From Methylotenera sp. (GTDB lineage Bacteria > Pseudomonadota > Gammaproteobacteria > Burkholderiales > Methylophilaceae), in assembly GCA_013141075.1 (NCBI GenBank), contig JABFRQ010000001.1:310001-374000 (forward strand): a stretch of 64,000 bases of DNA. The letters run 5' to 3'. The notes under the pieces are model-generated. The model had not been told where the DNA came from and made no database searches. It saw only the letters and a list, made by a program, of their open reading frames with translations. Shown in pieces: positions 24,351-32,684 of this stretch. A program made the translations under genes and the position numbers. Position 1 is the first letter of the stretch. Each line of letters begins with the position of its first letter.

Positions 24351-24418
24351 GATGTGTGTTTGAAACTTAAACCCGCTTATTATTTACGCGTAGCAACGCT
24401 TAAACTAAATTAAATAAA

Positions 24419-25741
24419 CTATAGTAAAAGCCTACGCACATCGCTCAACATCATACGCATGTGGCTGGTGAAGCGTGCACCGTCCGCACCATCAACTACG
24501 CGATGATCATAAGAAAGCGACATTGGCAAGATTAAACGTGGCTCAAATTCTTTAGTTTCCGCATTGTAAACTGGCTGCATACTAGCGCGTGAAAGACCTA
24601 AAATCGCCACTTCTGGGCAGTTAATAATCGGCGTAAACATCGTGCCACCAATGCCACCTAGGCTAGATATTGTAAAGCAACCACCTTGCATTTCTTCTAC
24701 TTTTAGCTTGCGTTCACGCGCTTTGGTAGATAATTCCATTAAATCACGCGCAATATCTAGCACGTCTTTGCTTTGCACGTCTTTTACCACTGGCACAACT
24801 AGGCCATCAGGCGTGTCGCAGGCAAAGCCGATGTTGAAGTAGTTTTTTAAGATTAAGCTATCGCCGTCAGGTGAAAGTGAGGCGTTAAAGTTTGGGTACG
24901 CTTTCAACGCATTCACCGAAGCTTTAATTAAAAACGCCAACATAGTGAGTTTTACACCACGTTTTTCCGCGTCGGCTTGCATAGATTTTCTAAAATCTTC
25001 CAAATCCGTTATATCAGCTTCATCAAACTGCGTCACGTGTGGCGCGGTAACCCAGTTGCGGTGCAAGTTTGCGCCAGATAATTTTTTAATGCGTGATAGC
25101 GGTTTGGTTTCAACTTCACCAAACTTACTAAAATCAATCACTGGCATGGCTAGCGTGGCTAATGCGCCTAAGCCAGCACCCATATTTTCAGTGCGCGGCT
25201 TGGCAAGCTCACCTTTTACAAACGCTTGTACATCACTGGCAACAATACGGTTTTTTGGTGCACTACCTTTTACCAATGCTAAGTTCACGCCTAATTCACG
25301 GGCAAATTTACGTACACTTGGGCTGGCATGTGCTAGCGCGCCTGCGGCAACTACAATATGCTCGCCCACTGGCGCAGGTTGATGTGCAGGTTGCACCTGT
25401 TTAACTGGCTCTGGCGCTGGGCGGCTAGGTTCTGGAATAACGGTTTTAGGTGCTTCAGCTGGAGCAGTAGCTGCCACTTCTACCTTAGCTTCAGTCGCAA
25501 CATCACTGGCGTCTAAAACTAGAATTAAATGTCCTTGCGCGACTTTATCACCCACTTTAATTTTGACTTCTTTAACCACGCCCGCAAACGGCGCGGGAAT
25601 ATCCATTGACGCTTTATCAGATTCAACCGTCATTAAAGAATCATCTTTAGCAATGGTGTCGCCTGCTTTAACCAGCACTTCAATCACGTCCACAAAATCA
25701 AAATTGCCGATGTCAGGGACTAAAACGTCTTTTAAGCTCAT
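24419..25741 (-). CDS. aceF: Pyruvate dehydrogenase E2, dihydrolipoyllysine acetyltransferase
   Basis: Transfers acetyl groups from lipoyl-lysine to CoA. The 440-residue protein has one lipoyl domain ([15 protein letters not shown], lysine near 44), a Pro/Ala linker, an E1/E3-binding domain (ASPSVRKFARELGV) and a catalytic domain ending with the active-site SYDHRVVDGADGARF. Having one lipoyl domain rather than three shortens the protein. It is 135 bp downstream of aceE, with a 19-bp perfect inverted repeat between them. Confidence 0.97.
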   Translation of the reverse strand: MSLKDVLVPDIGNFDFVDVIEVLVKAGDTIAKDDSLMTVESDKASMDIPAPFAGVVKEVKIKVGDKVAQGHLILVLDASDVATEAKVEVAATAPAEAPKTVIPEPSRPAPEPVKQVQPAHQPAPVGEHIVVAAGALAHASPSVRKFARELGVNLALVKGSAPKNRIVASDVQAFVKGELAKPRTENMGAGLGALATLAMPVIDFSKFGEVETKPLSRIKKLSGANLHRNWVTAPHVTQFDEADITDLEDFRKSMQADAEKRGVKLTMLAFLIKASVNALKAYPNFNASLSPDGDSLILKNYFNIGFACDTPDGLVVPVVKDVQSKDVLDIARDLMELSTKARERKLKVEEMQGGCFTISSLGGIGGTMFTPIINCPEVAILGLSRASMQPVYNAETKEFEPRLILPMSLSYDHRVVDGADGARFTSHMRMMLSDVRRLLL

Positions 25742-25796
25742 ATTTCTATACCTTTTTTCTACACTTTTTAAGGTCTACTCTTTTAGCCTGTCATTG

Positions 25797-25853
25797 CCGC
25801 GAAGGCGGGAATCCATTTTGATTTGAACCAGAACTGGATTCCCGCCTTCGCGG
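25797..25853. repeat. 19-bp perfect inverted repeat between aceE and aceF
   Basis: The arms at 25797-25815 and 25835-25853 are perfect complements, GC-rich (core CGAAGGCGGGAATCC), with a 19-nt loop. GTCATTG precedes the left arm and GGAATAAC follows the right, as in the other dispersed GTCATT elements. No long T-run follows on the minus strand, so it is more likely a transcript-stability or processing element within the aceEF mRNA than a full terminator. Confidence 0.85.
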
Positions 25854-25876
25854 GAATAACAGAAAGTGGTTTTTAA

Positions 25877-28558
25877 TTAAATCGTCGTTGGGTTAGGTTT
25901 ATTCGCATCTAACTTGTATTTTTTAACTGCTTCCGCCACTTTAGCCGCAGGTAATTTTCCTTCATCGCTAAGCGCTTTCAATGCGGCTAACACCACGTAA
26001 TAACGATTCACTTCAAAGAAATCGCGTAATGCTTCGCGGCTATCTGAGCGGCCAAAACCATCGGTGCCTAAGGCCACAAATTTATTAGGAACTAAGCGTT
26101 GAATTTGCTCAGCAAAGCTCTTCATATAGTCGGTTGAGGCAATCACAGGGCCATTTGCGCCTTTAAAGCATTGTGCAACATAGCTTACTTTTTGTGTTTT
26201 TTCTGGGTTCAGCATGTTCCAACGGTCGCATTCCAAACCTTCACGGCGTAGCTCCGTAAAGCTCGTTGCGCTCCAAACATCGGCTGAAATACCCCAGTCG
26301 CTTTCTAACAATTCAGCTGCAGCAATCACTTCACGCAGAATCACGCCACTGCCCATCAATTGTACTTTCTCCCCCTTAGTTTTAGACTCGCTAAAACGAT
26401 ACATGCCTTTTAGAATGCCAGCCGCGCTGTCTTTTGGCATTTCTGGGTGACTGTAATTTTCGTTCATCAAAGTGATATAGTAATACACATCCTCTTGATT
26501 TTGCACCATGCGGCGCAAGCCTTCTTGAATAATCACAGCCAATTCATAGGCAAACGTTGGGTCGTAAGACACGCAGTTTGGAATCATGGCCGCCATTAAA
26601 TGGCTGTGGCCATCTTCATGCTGCAAGCCTTCACCATTCAATGTGGTACGACCTGCGGTTGCGCCAAGCAAGAAGCCGCGCGCACGGCTGTCGCCCGCCA
26701 TCCAGGCTAAATCGCCAATGCGCTGAAAGCCGAACATTGAATAGTAAATATAGAACGGAATCATCTGCGTGCCAGTCACGCTGTAAGATGTGGCGGCGGC
26801 TAACCAGCTTGAAAACGCACCCGCTTCGTTAATACCTTCTTCTAAAATTTGGCCGTCTTTAGATTCTTTGTAGAACATTACTTGGTCAGAATCCATCGGC
26901 TCGTACAACTGCCCTGCAGATGAATAAATACCGAGCTGACGGAATAAACCTTCCATACCAAAAGTACGCGCTTCATCTGGCACAATTGGCACAATAAATT
27001 TGCCCAATTGTTTATCGCGCACTAATGTTGAAAGAATACGCACAAACGCCATGGTGGTTGATATTTCACGCTCACCAGTCGCACCCAGCATATTTTCAAA
27101 TGCTGATAATTCAGGTACGGTCAATTCATTACCTTTACGGCGGCGTTGCGGCACGAAACCGCCCATTGCAGCGCGGCGCTCACTCAAGTATTTCATCTCA
27201 GGCGAGTCTTCACTTGGTTTGTAATAGCTTAAGCTTTCAACTTGCTCATCACTTAATGGCAAGTCAAAGCGGTCGCGGAATTTTTTAAGCGATTCAATAT
27301 CCATGCTTTTTTGTTGGTGCGTGATATTTTGCGCTTCGCCTGCATCGCCCATGCCATAACCTTTTACGGTTTTGGCTAAAATCACGGTTGGCTGACCTTT
27401 ATGGTTTACCGCTGCGTTATAAGCTGCAAACACCTTGTGCGGGTCGTGTCCGCCGCGGTTTAAGCGCCAAATATCGCTATCACTCATGGCCGCAACCATT
27501 TCTTTTAGCTCAGGATATTTGCCAAAGAAATGCTCACGGGTGTACGCGCCGCCTTTAGCTTTAAAGTTTTGATATTCACCGTCTACGCATTCTTCCATAC
27601 GTTTTTTAAGCAAGCCATCTTTATCCATCGCCAATAGTGGGTCCCAATATGAACCCCATACTACTTTAAGCACATTCCAACCTGAGCCACGGAAGTTTGA
27701 TTCTAGCTCTTGAATAATTTTGCCATTACCGCGCACTGGGCCATCTAAACGCTGCAAGTTACAGTTAATCACGAAGATTAAATTGTCTAATTTCTCGCGT
27801 GAAGCTAATGAAATCGCGCCTTGCGATTCAGGCTCATCCATCTCGCCATCGCCACAAAACACCCAAACTTTACGGTCTGAGGTATCCGCAATACCACGGT
27901 CATGCAAATATTTTAAGAAACGCGCTTGATAAATACCCGCTAGTGGGCCCAAACCCATAGAAACCGTAGGAAACTGCCAAAAATCAGGCATCAACCAAGG
28001 ATGCGGGTAGCTTGATAAACCATTGCCACCCGTTTCTTGACGGAAGTTATCCATTTGCTCTTCAGTGAAACGGCCTTCTAAAAAGGCGCGTGCGTAAACG
28101 CCTGGCGATGAATGGCCTTGAAAATACACGCAATCGCCGCCAAAATTTTCATTCGCCGCGCGGAAAAAATAGTTAAAGCCTGTGTCATATAATGTAGCGG
28201 CAGATTGAAAGCTAGCAATATGCCCGCCCACGCCTGGGGATTTTTCATTCGCACGTAGCACAGTCATAATCGCATTCCAGCGCACTAAAGCACGCACACG
28301 ACGCTCCATTTCAGGGTCGCCAGGCAATTTAGCTTGCAAGTGGGTTGGAATGGTATTCACATAAGCGGTCGTCGCGTTATAAGGCAAGTTGCTGCCTGAA
28401 CGCCGTGCTTTATCAATCATCGCCTCTAATAGAAAATGCGCACGTTCAGTACCTTCATTTTCAATCACCGCCGTTAGGGCATCTAACCATTCTTGCGTTT
28501 CAAGTGGGTCAGTTTCAGTTAAAATCTTTTGAGTCGTATGTTGCGAATTTGTTGTCAT
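25877..28558 (-). CDS. aceE: Pyruvate dehydrogenase E1 component (homodimeric)
   Basis: Thiamine-diphosphate-dependent decarboxylation of pyruvate and reductive acetylation of E2. The 893-residue length is typical for homodimeric AceE. It has the ThDP motif GDGEMDEPESQGAIS followed by NCNLQRLDGP at the expected spacing, and the active-site loop region YGMGDAGEAQNITHQQK. It heads the aceE-aceF unit. A 10-bp inverted repeat lies 64-92 bp upstream of the start codon. No pdhR gene is adjacent. Confidence 0.98.
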   Translation of the reverse strand: MTTNSQHTTQKILTETDPLETQEWLDALTAVIENEGTERAHFLLEAMIDKARRSGSNLPYNATTAYVNTIPTHLQAKLPGDPEMERRVRALVRWNAIMTVLRANEKSPGVGGHIASFQSAATLYDTGFNYFFRAANENFGGDCVYFQGHSSPGVYARAFLEGRFTEEQMDNFRQETGGNGLSSYPHPWLMPDFWQFPTVSMGLGPLAGIYQARFLKYLHDRGIADTSDRKVWVFCGDGEMDEPESQGAISLASREKLDNLIFVINCNLQRLDGPVRGNGKIIQELESNFRGSGWNVLKVVWGSYWDPLLAMDKDGLLKKRMEECVDGEYQNFKAKGGAYTREHFFGKYPELKEMVAAMSDSDIWRLNRGGHDPHKVFAAYNAAVNHKGQPTVILAKTVKGYGMGDAGEAQNITHQQKSMDIESLKKFRDRFDLPLSDEQVESLSYYKPSEDSPEMKYLSERRAAMGGFVPQRRRKGNELTVPELSAFENMLGATGEREISTTMAFVRILSTLVRDKQLGKFIVPIVPDEARTFGMEGLFRQLGIYSSAGQLYEPMDSDQVMFYKESKDGQILEEGINEAGAFSSWLAAATSYSVTGTQMIPFYIYYSMFGFQRIGDLAWMAGDSRARGFLLGATAGRTTLNGEGLQHEDGHSHLMAAMIPNCVSYDPTFAYELAVIIQEGLRRMVQNQEDVYYYITLMNENYSHPEMPKDSAAGILKGMYRFSESKTKGEKVQLMGSGVILREVIAAAELLESDWGISADVWSATSFTELRREGLECDRWNMLNPEKTQKVSYVAQCFKGANGPVIASTDYMKSFAEQIQRLVPNKFVALGTDGFGRSDSREALRDFFEVNRYYVVLAALKALSDEGKLPAAKVAEAVKKYKLDANKPNPTTI

Positions 28559-28621
28559 GCGTGAGATTTCTCCGTGTTGCAGTTGCTGCGCGTATAATTC
28601 TAACTTGTGAAGCGTTAAGCG

Positions 28622-28650
28622 AAAGTCATGCGTTTGAAATGCATGACTTT
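28622..28650. promoter_or_regulatory. Inverted repeat upstream of aceE
   Basis: AAAGTCATGC (28622-28631) and GCATGACTTT (28641-28650) form a 10-bp inverted repeat with a 9-nt spacer, 64 bp before the aceE start and 137 bp before the divergent aminopeptidase gene. Its size and symmetry suit an operator or a leader hairpin. It does not resemble the E. coli PdhR site. The rest of this 228-bp gap is AT-rich with a tandem CTATATTTG near 28740. Confidence 0.45.
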
Positions 28651-28786
28651 ATAATCCAACCTATAGTGTGGCTTTTTTAGGCTTTTCGGTCAAGTTAAAC
28701 CGTGCAAATGCAGCGTATCTTCAGTTGCTTTTAGCTATATTTGCTATATTTGTCTTACATATTATATAAGAGTTAGAGAGCATAAA

Positions 28787-30244
28787 ATGTCGTTAAAATT
28801 ATCACAATTTGCTGCTAAATGTAGCGAAGTTTCTTTAACTTCTGCGAAACACATCCTTTTTGTACTTTCCGAAAAAGTAGAAAATGGCCTTCCGTATGAG
28901 AAAATTCTACAAACGAAGCTAACACGCACCTATGGTGAACTAAAAGACCTGAATAAAACACCAATAACCATAGATATACCTAATGGCGGCATGGCAAGTT
29001 TTGTAATTTTATCTGACAAATTAAACATGTTTCAACGTCATGCACTGCTCTGCAAAGCAATAAAACCGCTATTAGCAGAACAACCTGAATCACTAACCAT
29101 ATGTGTATTTGGTAACGATGCAACACGTGAAGCGCATGCTTGCGCGGCTTATTACGTGGCGACAGTAAATGCTGCAGAACTACCTAATCGCAAGAAAGAA
29201 AATAAATTTAAGCCGCTGAAAAATATCAGCATTCATGGCTTTAAAGCCGAGCATGATTATGGTTATGTGAATGCGCGCGTGGCGGGCAATGCGCTTTGTC
29301 GCCAACTCACTATTACACCGCCCAATGAACTCACGCCAACTATTTATCGAGAAAAAGTAGCCGCCCTAGCCAAGCAACACGGCTGGCAATATGAAGAATT
29401 TGACATGCCAGCACTCAAACAAATGGGCGCAGGTGCATTTTACGCGGTTGGGCAAGGTAGCGAGCCGATGGATGCCGCGATTGTGCATTTAACGTATGTT
29501 TCTACAGACATAAAAAAGCACATCGCATTAGTCGGAAAAGGCATTTGTTTTGACACAGGGGGGCACAATATTAAGCCCGCCAAATACATGCAGGGCATGC
29601 ACGAAGATATGAATGGTAGCGCAGTGACTTTGGGCATTTTACTCGCTGCCACGCAACAACAATTACCCATTAAAATTGATTGCTGGTTAGCCATCGCACA
29701 AAACCACATTGGCCCGCTCGCCTATAAACAAAATGATGTAGTCACCGCACTTAATGGCATGAGTATTGAGATTGTGCATACCGATGCTGAAGGCCGCATG
29801 GTGCTGGCAGATACGTTAACGCTTGCTAGCCGACAAAAACCAGATGTCATATTAGACTTTGCCACGCTCACTGGCAGCATGATGGCGGCATTGGGTGACC
29901 GCATGAGCGGCGTCATCAGTAATCGCCCTGAACTTGCCTGCAAAGCCGTAGGTGCAGGCGCAGCAGCGGGCGAGCGCATTGTGGCGTTTCCGTACGATGA
30001 AGACTATGAAAATGATTTAGACAGCGACATTGCCGACATCAAACAATGCACACTAGAAGGCGGGGCAGACCATATTCACGCCGCACGCTTTTTAGGAAAA
30101 TTTATTGAAAATGACGTGGCTTGGTTGCACACTGATTTATCATCTGCCAATCGCAAAGGCGGCTTAGGCGCGGTGCAAAGTGATACCACAGGTTTTGGCG
30201 TCGGTTTTGGCTTGGAAATAATAAAATCATTATTAAAAGTGTAG
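28787..30244 (+). CDS. Leucyl aminopeptidase family protein (M17)
   Basis: A cytosolic zinc/manganese aminopeptidase that removes N-terminal residues from peptides. It is 485 residues with a divergent N-terminal domain. The catalytic domain has metal ligands in GKGICFDTGG and NGSAV (acid in HEDM), the catalytic lysine in HNIKP, and TDAEGRMVLADTL with the Asp/Glu ligands and the bicarbonate-site arginine. The common MKxDM motif reads MHEDM. Among M17 proteins it looks closer to the PepB/LAP-like group than to the DNA-binding PepA. Its 3' end overlaps the opposing DUF1304 gene by 12 bp. Confidence 0.92.
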   Translation: MSLKLSQFAAKCSEVSLTSAKHILFVLSEKVENGLPYEKILQTKLTRTYGELKDLNKTPITIDIPNGGMASFVILSDKLNMFQRHALLCKAIKPLLAEQPESLTICVFGNDATREAHACAAYYVATVNAAELPNRKKENKFKPLKNISIHGFKAEHDYGYVNARVAGNALCRQLTITPPNELTPTIYREKVAALAKQHGWQYEEFDMPALKQMGAGAFYAVGQGSEPMDAAIVHLTYVSTDIKKHIALVGKGICFDTGGHNIKPAKYMQGMHEDMNGSAVTLGILLAATQQQLPIKIDCWLAIAQNHIGPLAYKQNDVVTALNGMSIEIVHTDAEGRMVLADTLTLASRQKPDVILDFATLTGSMMAALGDRMSGVISNRPELACKAVGAGAAAGERIVAFPYDEDYENDLDSDIADIKQCTLEGGADHIHAARFLGKFIENDVAWLHTDLSSANRKGGLGAVQSDTTGFGVGFGLEIIKSLLKV

Positions 30245-30589
30245 TAATGCCAAAGCAATGCCCGCTGGAATTGCCTGAATAACAAGTATTTTTTTGCGCC
30301 CCGTAGAATACGCGCCATATATGCCTGCAATTAAAATGCAACTCAGAAAAAATACTTTTATATAGAAGCCACTCACACCAAAGCTTAAACCCCAAAGCAA
30401 ACCTGCCGCTAAAAAGCCATTATATAAACCTTGGTTTGCAGCTAGCACTTTGCTTGCAGCGGCAAATTCCTTACTTAGCCCAAACGTTTTCATGCCGAGT
30501 GGTTTATCCCACAAAAACATTTCTAGCACTAAAAAATAAATGTGTAACAGCGCAATGAACGTGATAAGAATATTGCTGGCGAGTGACAT
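30233..30589 (-). CDS. DUF1304-family membrane protein
   Basis: A 118-residue protein with four hydrophobic segments, the family opening IALLHIYFLVLEMFLWDKPL, then NQGLYNGFLAAGLLWGL and AGIYGAYSTGRKKI. These are the recognisable DUF1304 blocks. The function is unknown. It converges on the aminopeptidase gene and overlaps its last codons, so the two transcripts are antisense at their 3' ends. Confidence 0.87.
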   Translation of the reverse strand: MSLASNILITFIALLHIYFLVLEMFLWDKPLGMKTFGLSKEFAAASKVLAANQGLYNGFLAAGLLWGLSFGVSGFYIKVFFLSCILIAGIYGAYSTGRKKILVIQAIPAGIALALLHF

Positions 30590-30677
30590 TTAGCTTCTCT
30601 ATCAAGAATTAAGTTTCATTATTATACGCATTGCACTCAAAAAGAACTTCTTATCAAGAAATCAATCATAGACATTA

Positions 30678-30693
30678 TATGATAATATATAAT
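30678..30693 (+). promoter_or_regulatory. AT-rich promoter segment with symmetry
   Basis: ATTATAT (30674-30680) and ATATAAT (30687-30693) form an inverted repeat that also contains a consensus TATAAT (30688-30693). The 16 bp at 30678-30693 differ by two bases from 36523-36538, in front of the persulfide dioxygenase gene. This may be only a shared extended -10 element, or a shared operator. Confidence 0.4.
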
Positions 30694-30724
30694 GATTGCA
30701 TCTCAATCCAACTTGGAATTAACT

Positions 30725-31321
30725 ATGACAACAATTACCTTAGTTGCGGCAGCTCTTTTACTCTCATCTTGTACGCAAAATCCTATTACAAAAGCAGCCG
30801 CTAAGCCTATATCGGTTGACGCAAAAACATTAGCTGATACACGTACCGTTGCCTTGCAATTGCGCGACCAATTAGGCGCAAAGCTTCATACCGAAATGGC
30901 TAAAAATAGTCCTGCTAGCGCTGTGGGCATGTGCAATATTTCTGCACCAGAAATTGCGGCAGCTGTTTCAAAAGAGTCTGGCTGGCAAGTGGGGCGCATT
31001 GGCACGCGCATACGCAATGCTAGCAATCAGCCTAACAATTGGCAACAAGCAGCATTAGACAATTTTGCAGACAAAGCCAAAAAAGGTGAAAAGTTTGATG
31101 CAATGGAAACCTACAGCGTGGCTACAGAAAATGGCAAACCCGTGTTGTATTACGCAAAAGCCATTGGCGTACAGCAGCCTTGCTTAGCATGCCACGGCAA
31201 ACCTGAGAACATTCCTGTGGATGTGAAAGCCATTTTGCAAGAAAAATACCCGAACGACCAAGCTACTGGCTATGTTCTTGGCGAACTACGAGGCGCGATA
31301 GTCATCACTAGACCGCTATAA
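30725..31321 (+). CDS. Tll0287-like (DUF3365) haem-binding lipoprotein
   Basis: A 198-residue exported protein with a lipoprotein-type N-terminus (VAAALLLSSC, cysteine at about 16) and one c-type haem motif, CLACH, near residue 150. The DUF3365 fold appears as MCNISAPEIAA, GWQVGRIGTRIRNASNQPN and the closing GAIVITRPL. Members are redox or sensor haem proteins of the cell envelope. ATG 30725 follows GGA at nine bases. The n-region lacks the usual positive charge, and an upstream ATG at 30692 does not correct this. It precedes a cytochrome c'-like gene by 23 bp. Confidence 0.82.
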   Translation: MTTITLVAAALLLSSCTQNPITKAAAKPISVDAKTLADTRTVALQLRDQLGAKLHTEMAKNSPASAVGMCNISAPEIAAAVSKESGWQVGRIGTRIRNASNQPNNWQQAALDNFADKAKKGEKFDAMETYSVATENGKPVLYYAKAIGVQQPCLACHGKPENIPVDVKAILQEKYPNDQATGYVLGELRGAIVITRPL

Positions 31322-31344
31322 TTACTAGGCAACTACAAACTATT

Positions 31345-31809
31345 ATGCAAAATGTAAAAGTGCTAAAAGCCATCATCATCATGCTCGCCATTGCCTTAAT
31401 TGCTGTGGCTTACAAATTTACCAAAGGCAGCGTTGCGCCATCTAATGATACACGCATTGCGGTTGTGTTAAGCAAAGATGAGCGCAATTTAATATTAAAA
31501 GAAATGCGCAATTTTTTAATTAGTGTGCAAGGGGTGAGCGAGGCTATTAGCAACAACGATATGCATCAAGTGGCAAAGTTATCTACCGAAGCTGGCATGA
31601 AGGCAGAAGAAAATGCACCTGGCGCATTGTTAGCTAAAATTCCATTGGAAATGAAAAAATTGGGCTTTGATACACGGCAAAAGTTTGACCAAATTTCAGC
31701 CGATGCCACCACCCTAAAAGACCCGCTACATAGCAGAAAACAATTAGATGCGCTGATGAAAAACTGTATTGCTTGCCATGCCAGTTATCAATTAGTAGAA
31801 GCGAAATAG
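31345..31809 (+). CDS. Membrane-anchored cytochrome c'-like protein
   Basis: A 154-residue protein with an N-terminal membrane helix (IIIMLAIALIAVAY), a four-helix-type middle and a single haem site CIACH close to the C-terminus. That is the layout of class II cytochromes (cytochrome c'/c556). These carry electrons or bind NO in the periplasm. It forms a likely operon with the preceding haem lipoprotein and the following CopD-like protein. Confidence 0.82.
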   Translation: MQNVKVLKAIIIMLAIALIAVAYKFTKGSVAPSNDTRIAVVLSKDERNLILKEMRNFLISVQGVSEAISNNDMHQVAKLSTEAGMKAEENAPGALLAKIPLEMKKLGFDTRQKFDQISADATTLKDPLHSRKQLDALMKNCIACHASYQLVEAK

Positions 31810-31839
31810 CGCATCGCAAATCACTCGGAAACAAAGCCT

Positions 31840-32286
31840 ATGCCACAACTACTCATTTTCATTCATATTATTAGCGTTATAGTATGGATAGGCGGCATGT
31901 TTTTTGCCTACTTTTGCCTACGCCCAGCAGCGGTTGAAGTGCTTGAACCGCCAAAAAGACTGCCCTTATGGCTGGCAACGTTTAAGTTATTCTTTCGTTA
32001 TGCGGCAATCGCCGTTACGCTTATTCTGACGAGTGGCTTTGTCATGTTTTTACAGGCGGGGTTCAAAACCGCGCCCATGAGTTGGCACATTATGTTGACA
32101 TTGGGTCTCATCATGTCTTTCGTCTTTGCTTACGTGGTTTTTGTACTTTATCCGAAATTGCATACGCATTGTGAAGCCTCCGCATGGCCTGCTGCAGGCG
32201 CTACGCTGGCTAAAATTCGGCAACTCGTTGCGGTTAATCTTGCATTATCTGTGTTGACAATTGCGGCGGCAGTGCTTGGCAGGTAA
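31840..32286 (+). CDS. CopD-like integral membrane protein
   Basis: A 148-residue protein with four predicted helices: FIHIISVIVWIGGMFFAYF, YAAIAVTLILTSGFVMFL, LTLGLIMSFVFAYVVFVLY and LVAVNLALSVLTIAAAVLG. The HxxSVxxWxGG opening is typical of CopD/YebZ-type and haem-related membrane proteins. Histidines in helix 1 and near residue 75 could bind haem or copper. Placement after two haem proteins suggests an electron-transfer partner rather than copper resistance (inference). Confidence 0.75.
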   Translation: MPQLLIFIHIISVIVWIGGMFFAYFCLRPAAVEVLEPPKRLPLWLATFKLFFRYAAIAVTLILTSGFVMFLQAGFKTAPMSWHIMLTLGLIMSFVFAYVVFVLYPKLHTHCEASAWPAAGATLAKIRQLVAVNLALSVLTIAAAVLGR

Positions 32287-32305
32287 GACAAACCGACGTA
32301 AGAAA

Positions 32306-32653
32306 CTAAACCAGTGCGCGATACGCTTTTAAACCGCCTGCAATAAACTTTGCATTAACATAACCCATAGCCCGCAGCGTATCTGCCGAAAGTGCGCCAC
32401 GGTTAAATGCATTGCAATAGCAAAGAATGGTAGTTTCTAAGTTTGGAATTTTTTCTTCCACATTCATCTCTAATTTACCGCGGCTGATGTGTAGCGAGCC
32501 AGCAATGTAGTCAGCGTCGTGCTCTTCTTTATCGCGAATATCCAATGCAATGGCACCTGCCGCCATTAAAGCATCCACTTCATTTGGGCTAACCTCAGAA
32601 ACACGCGCACGTGCCGCATCTGCCATATTTTGAAATTTTTCGGTGTAGGCCAA
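32306..32653 (-). CDS. Rhodanese-like sulfurtransferase domain protein
   Basis: A 115-residue single rhodanese domain with ALDIRDKEEHDADYIAGS (core of the domain) and the active cysteine in ILCYCNAFNRGALSA. The loop is less canonical than CxxGxRS, and the first or second Cys could be catalytic. The start is TTG at 32651-32653, supported by AGGAGG four bases upstream. No in-frame ATG gives a complete domain with such a site. It is the last gene of the leftward sulfide unit (repressor, SQR, SulP, rhodanese), suited to moving persulfide sulfur. Confidence 0.85.
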   Translation of the reverse strand: MAYTEKFQNMADAARARVSEVSPNEVDALMAAGAIALDIRDKEEHDADYIAGSLHISRGKLEMNVEEKIPNLETTILCYCNAFNRGALSADTLRAMGYVNAKFIAGGLKAYRALV

Positions 32654-32684
32654 GTAACCTCCTATGTTTACAGTGACAAATCGT

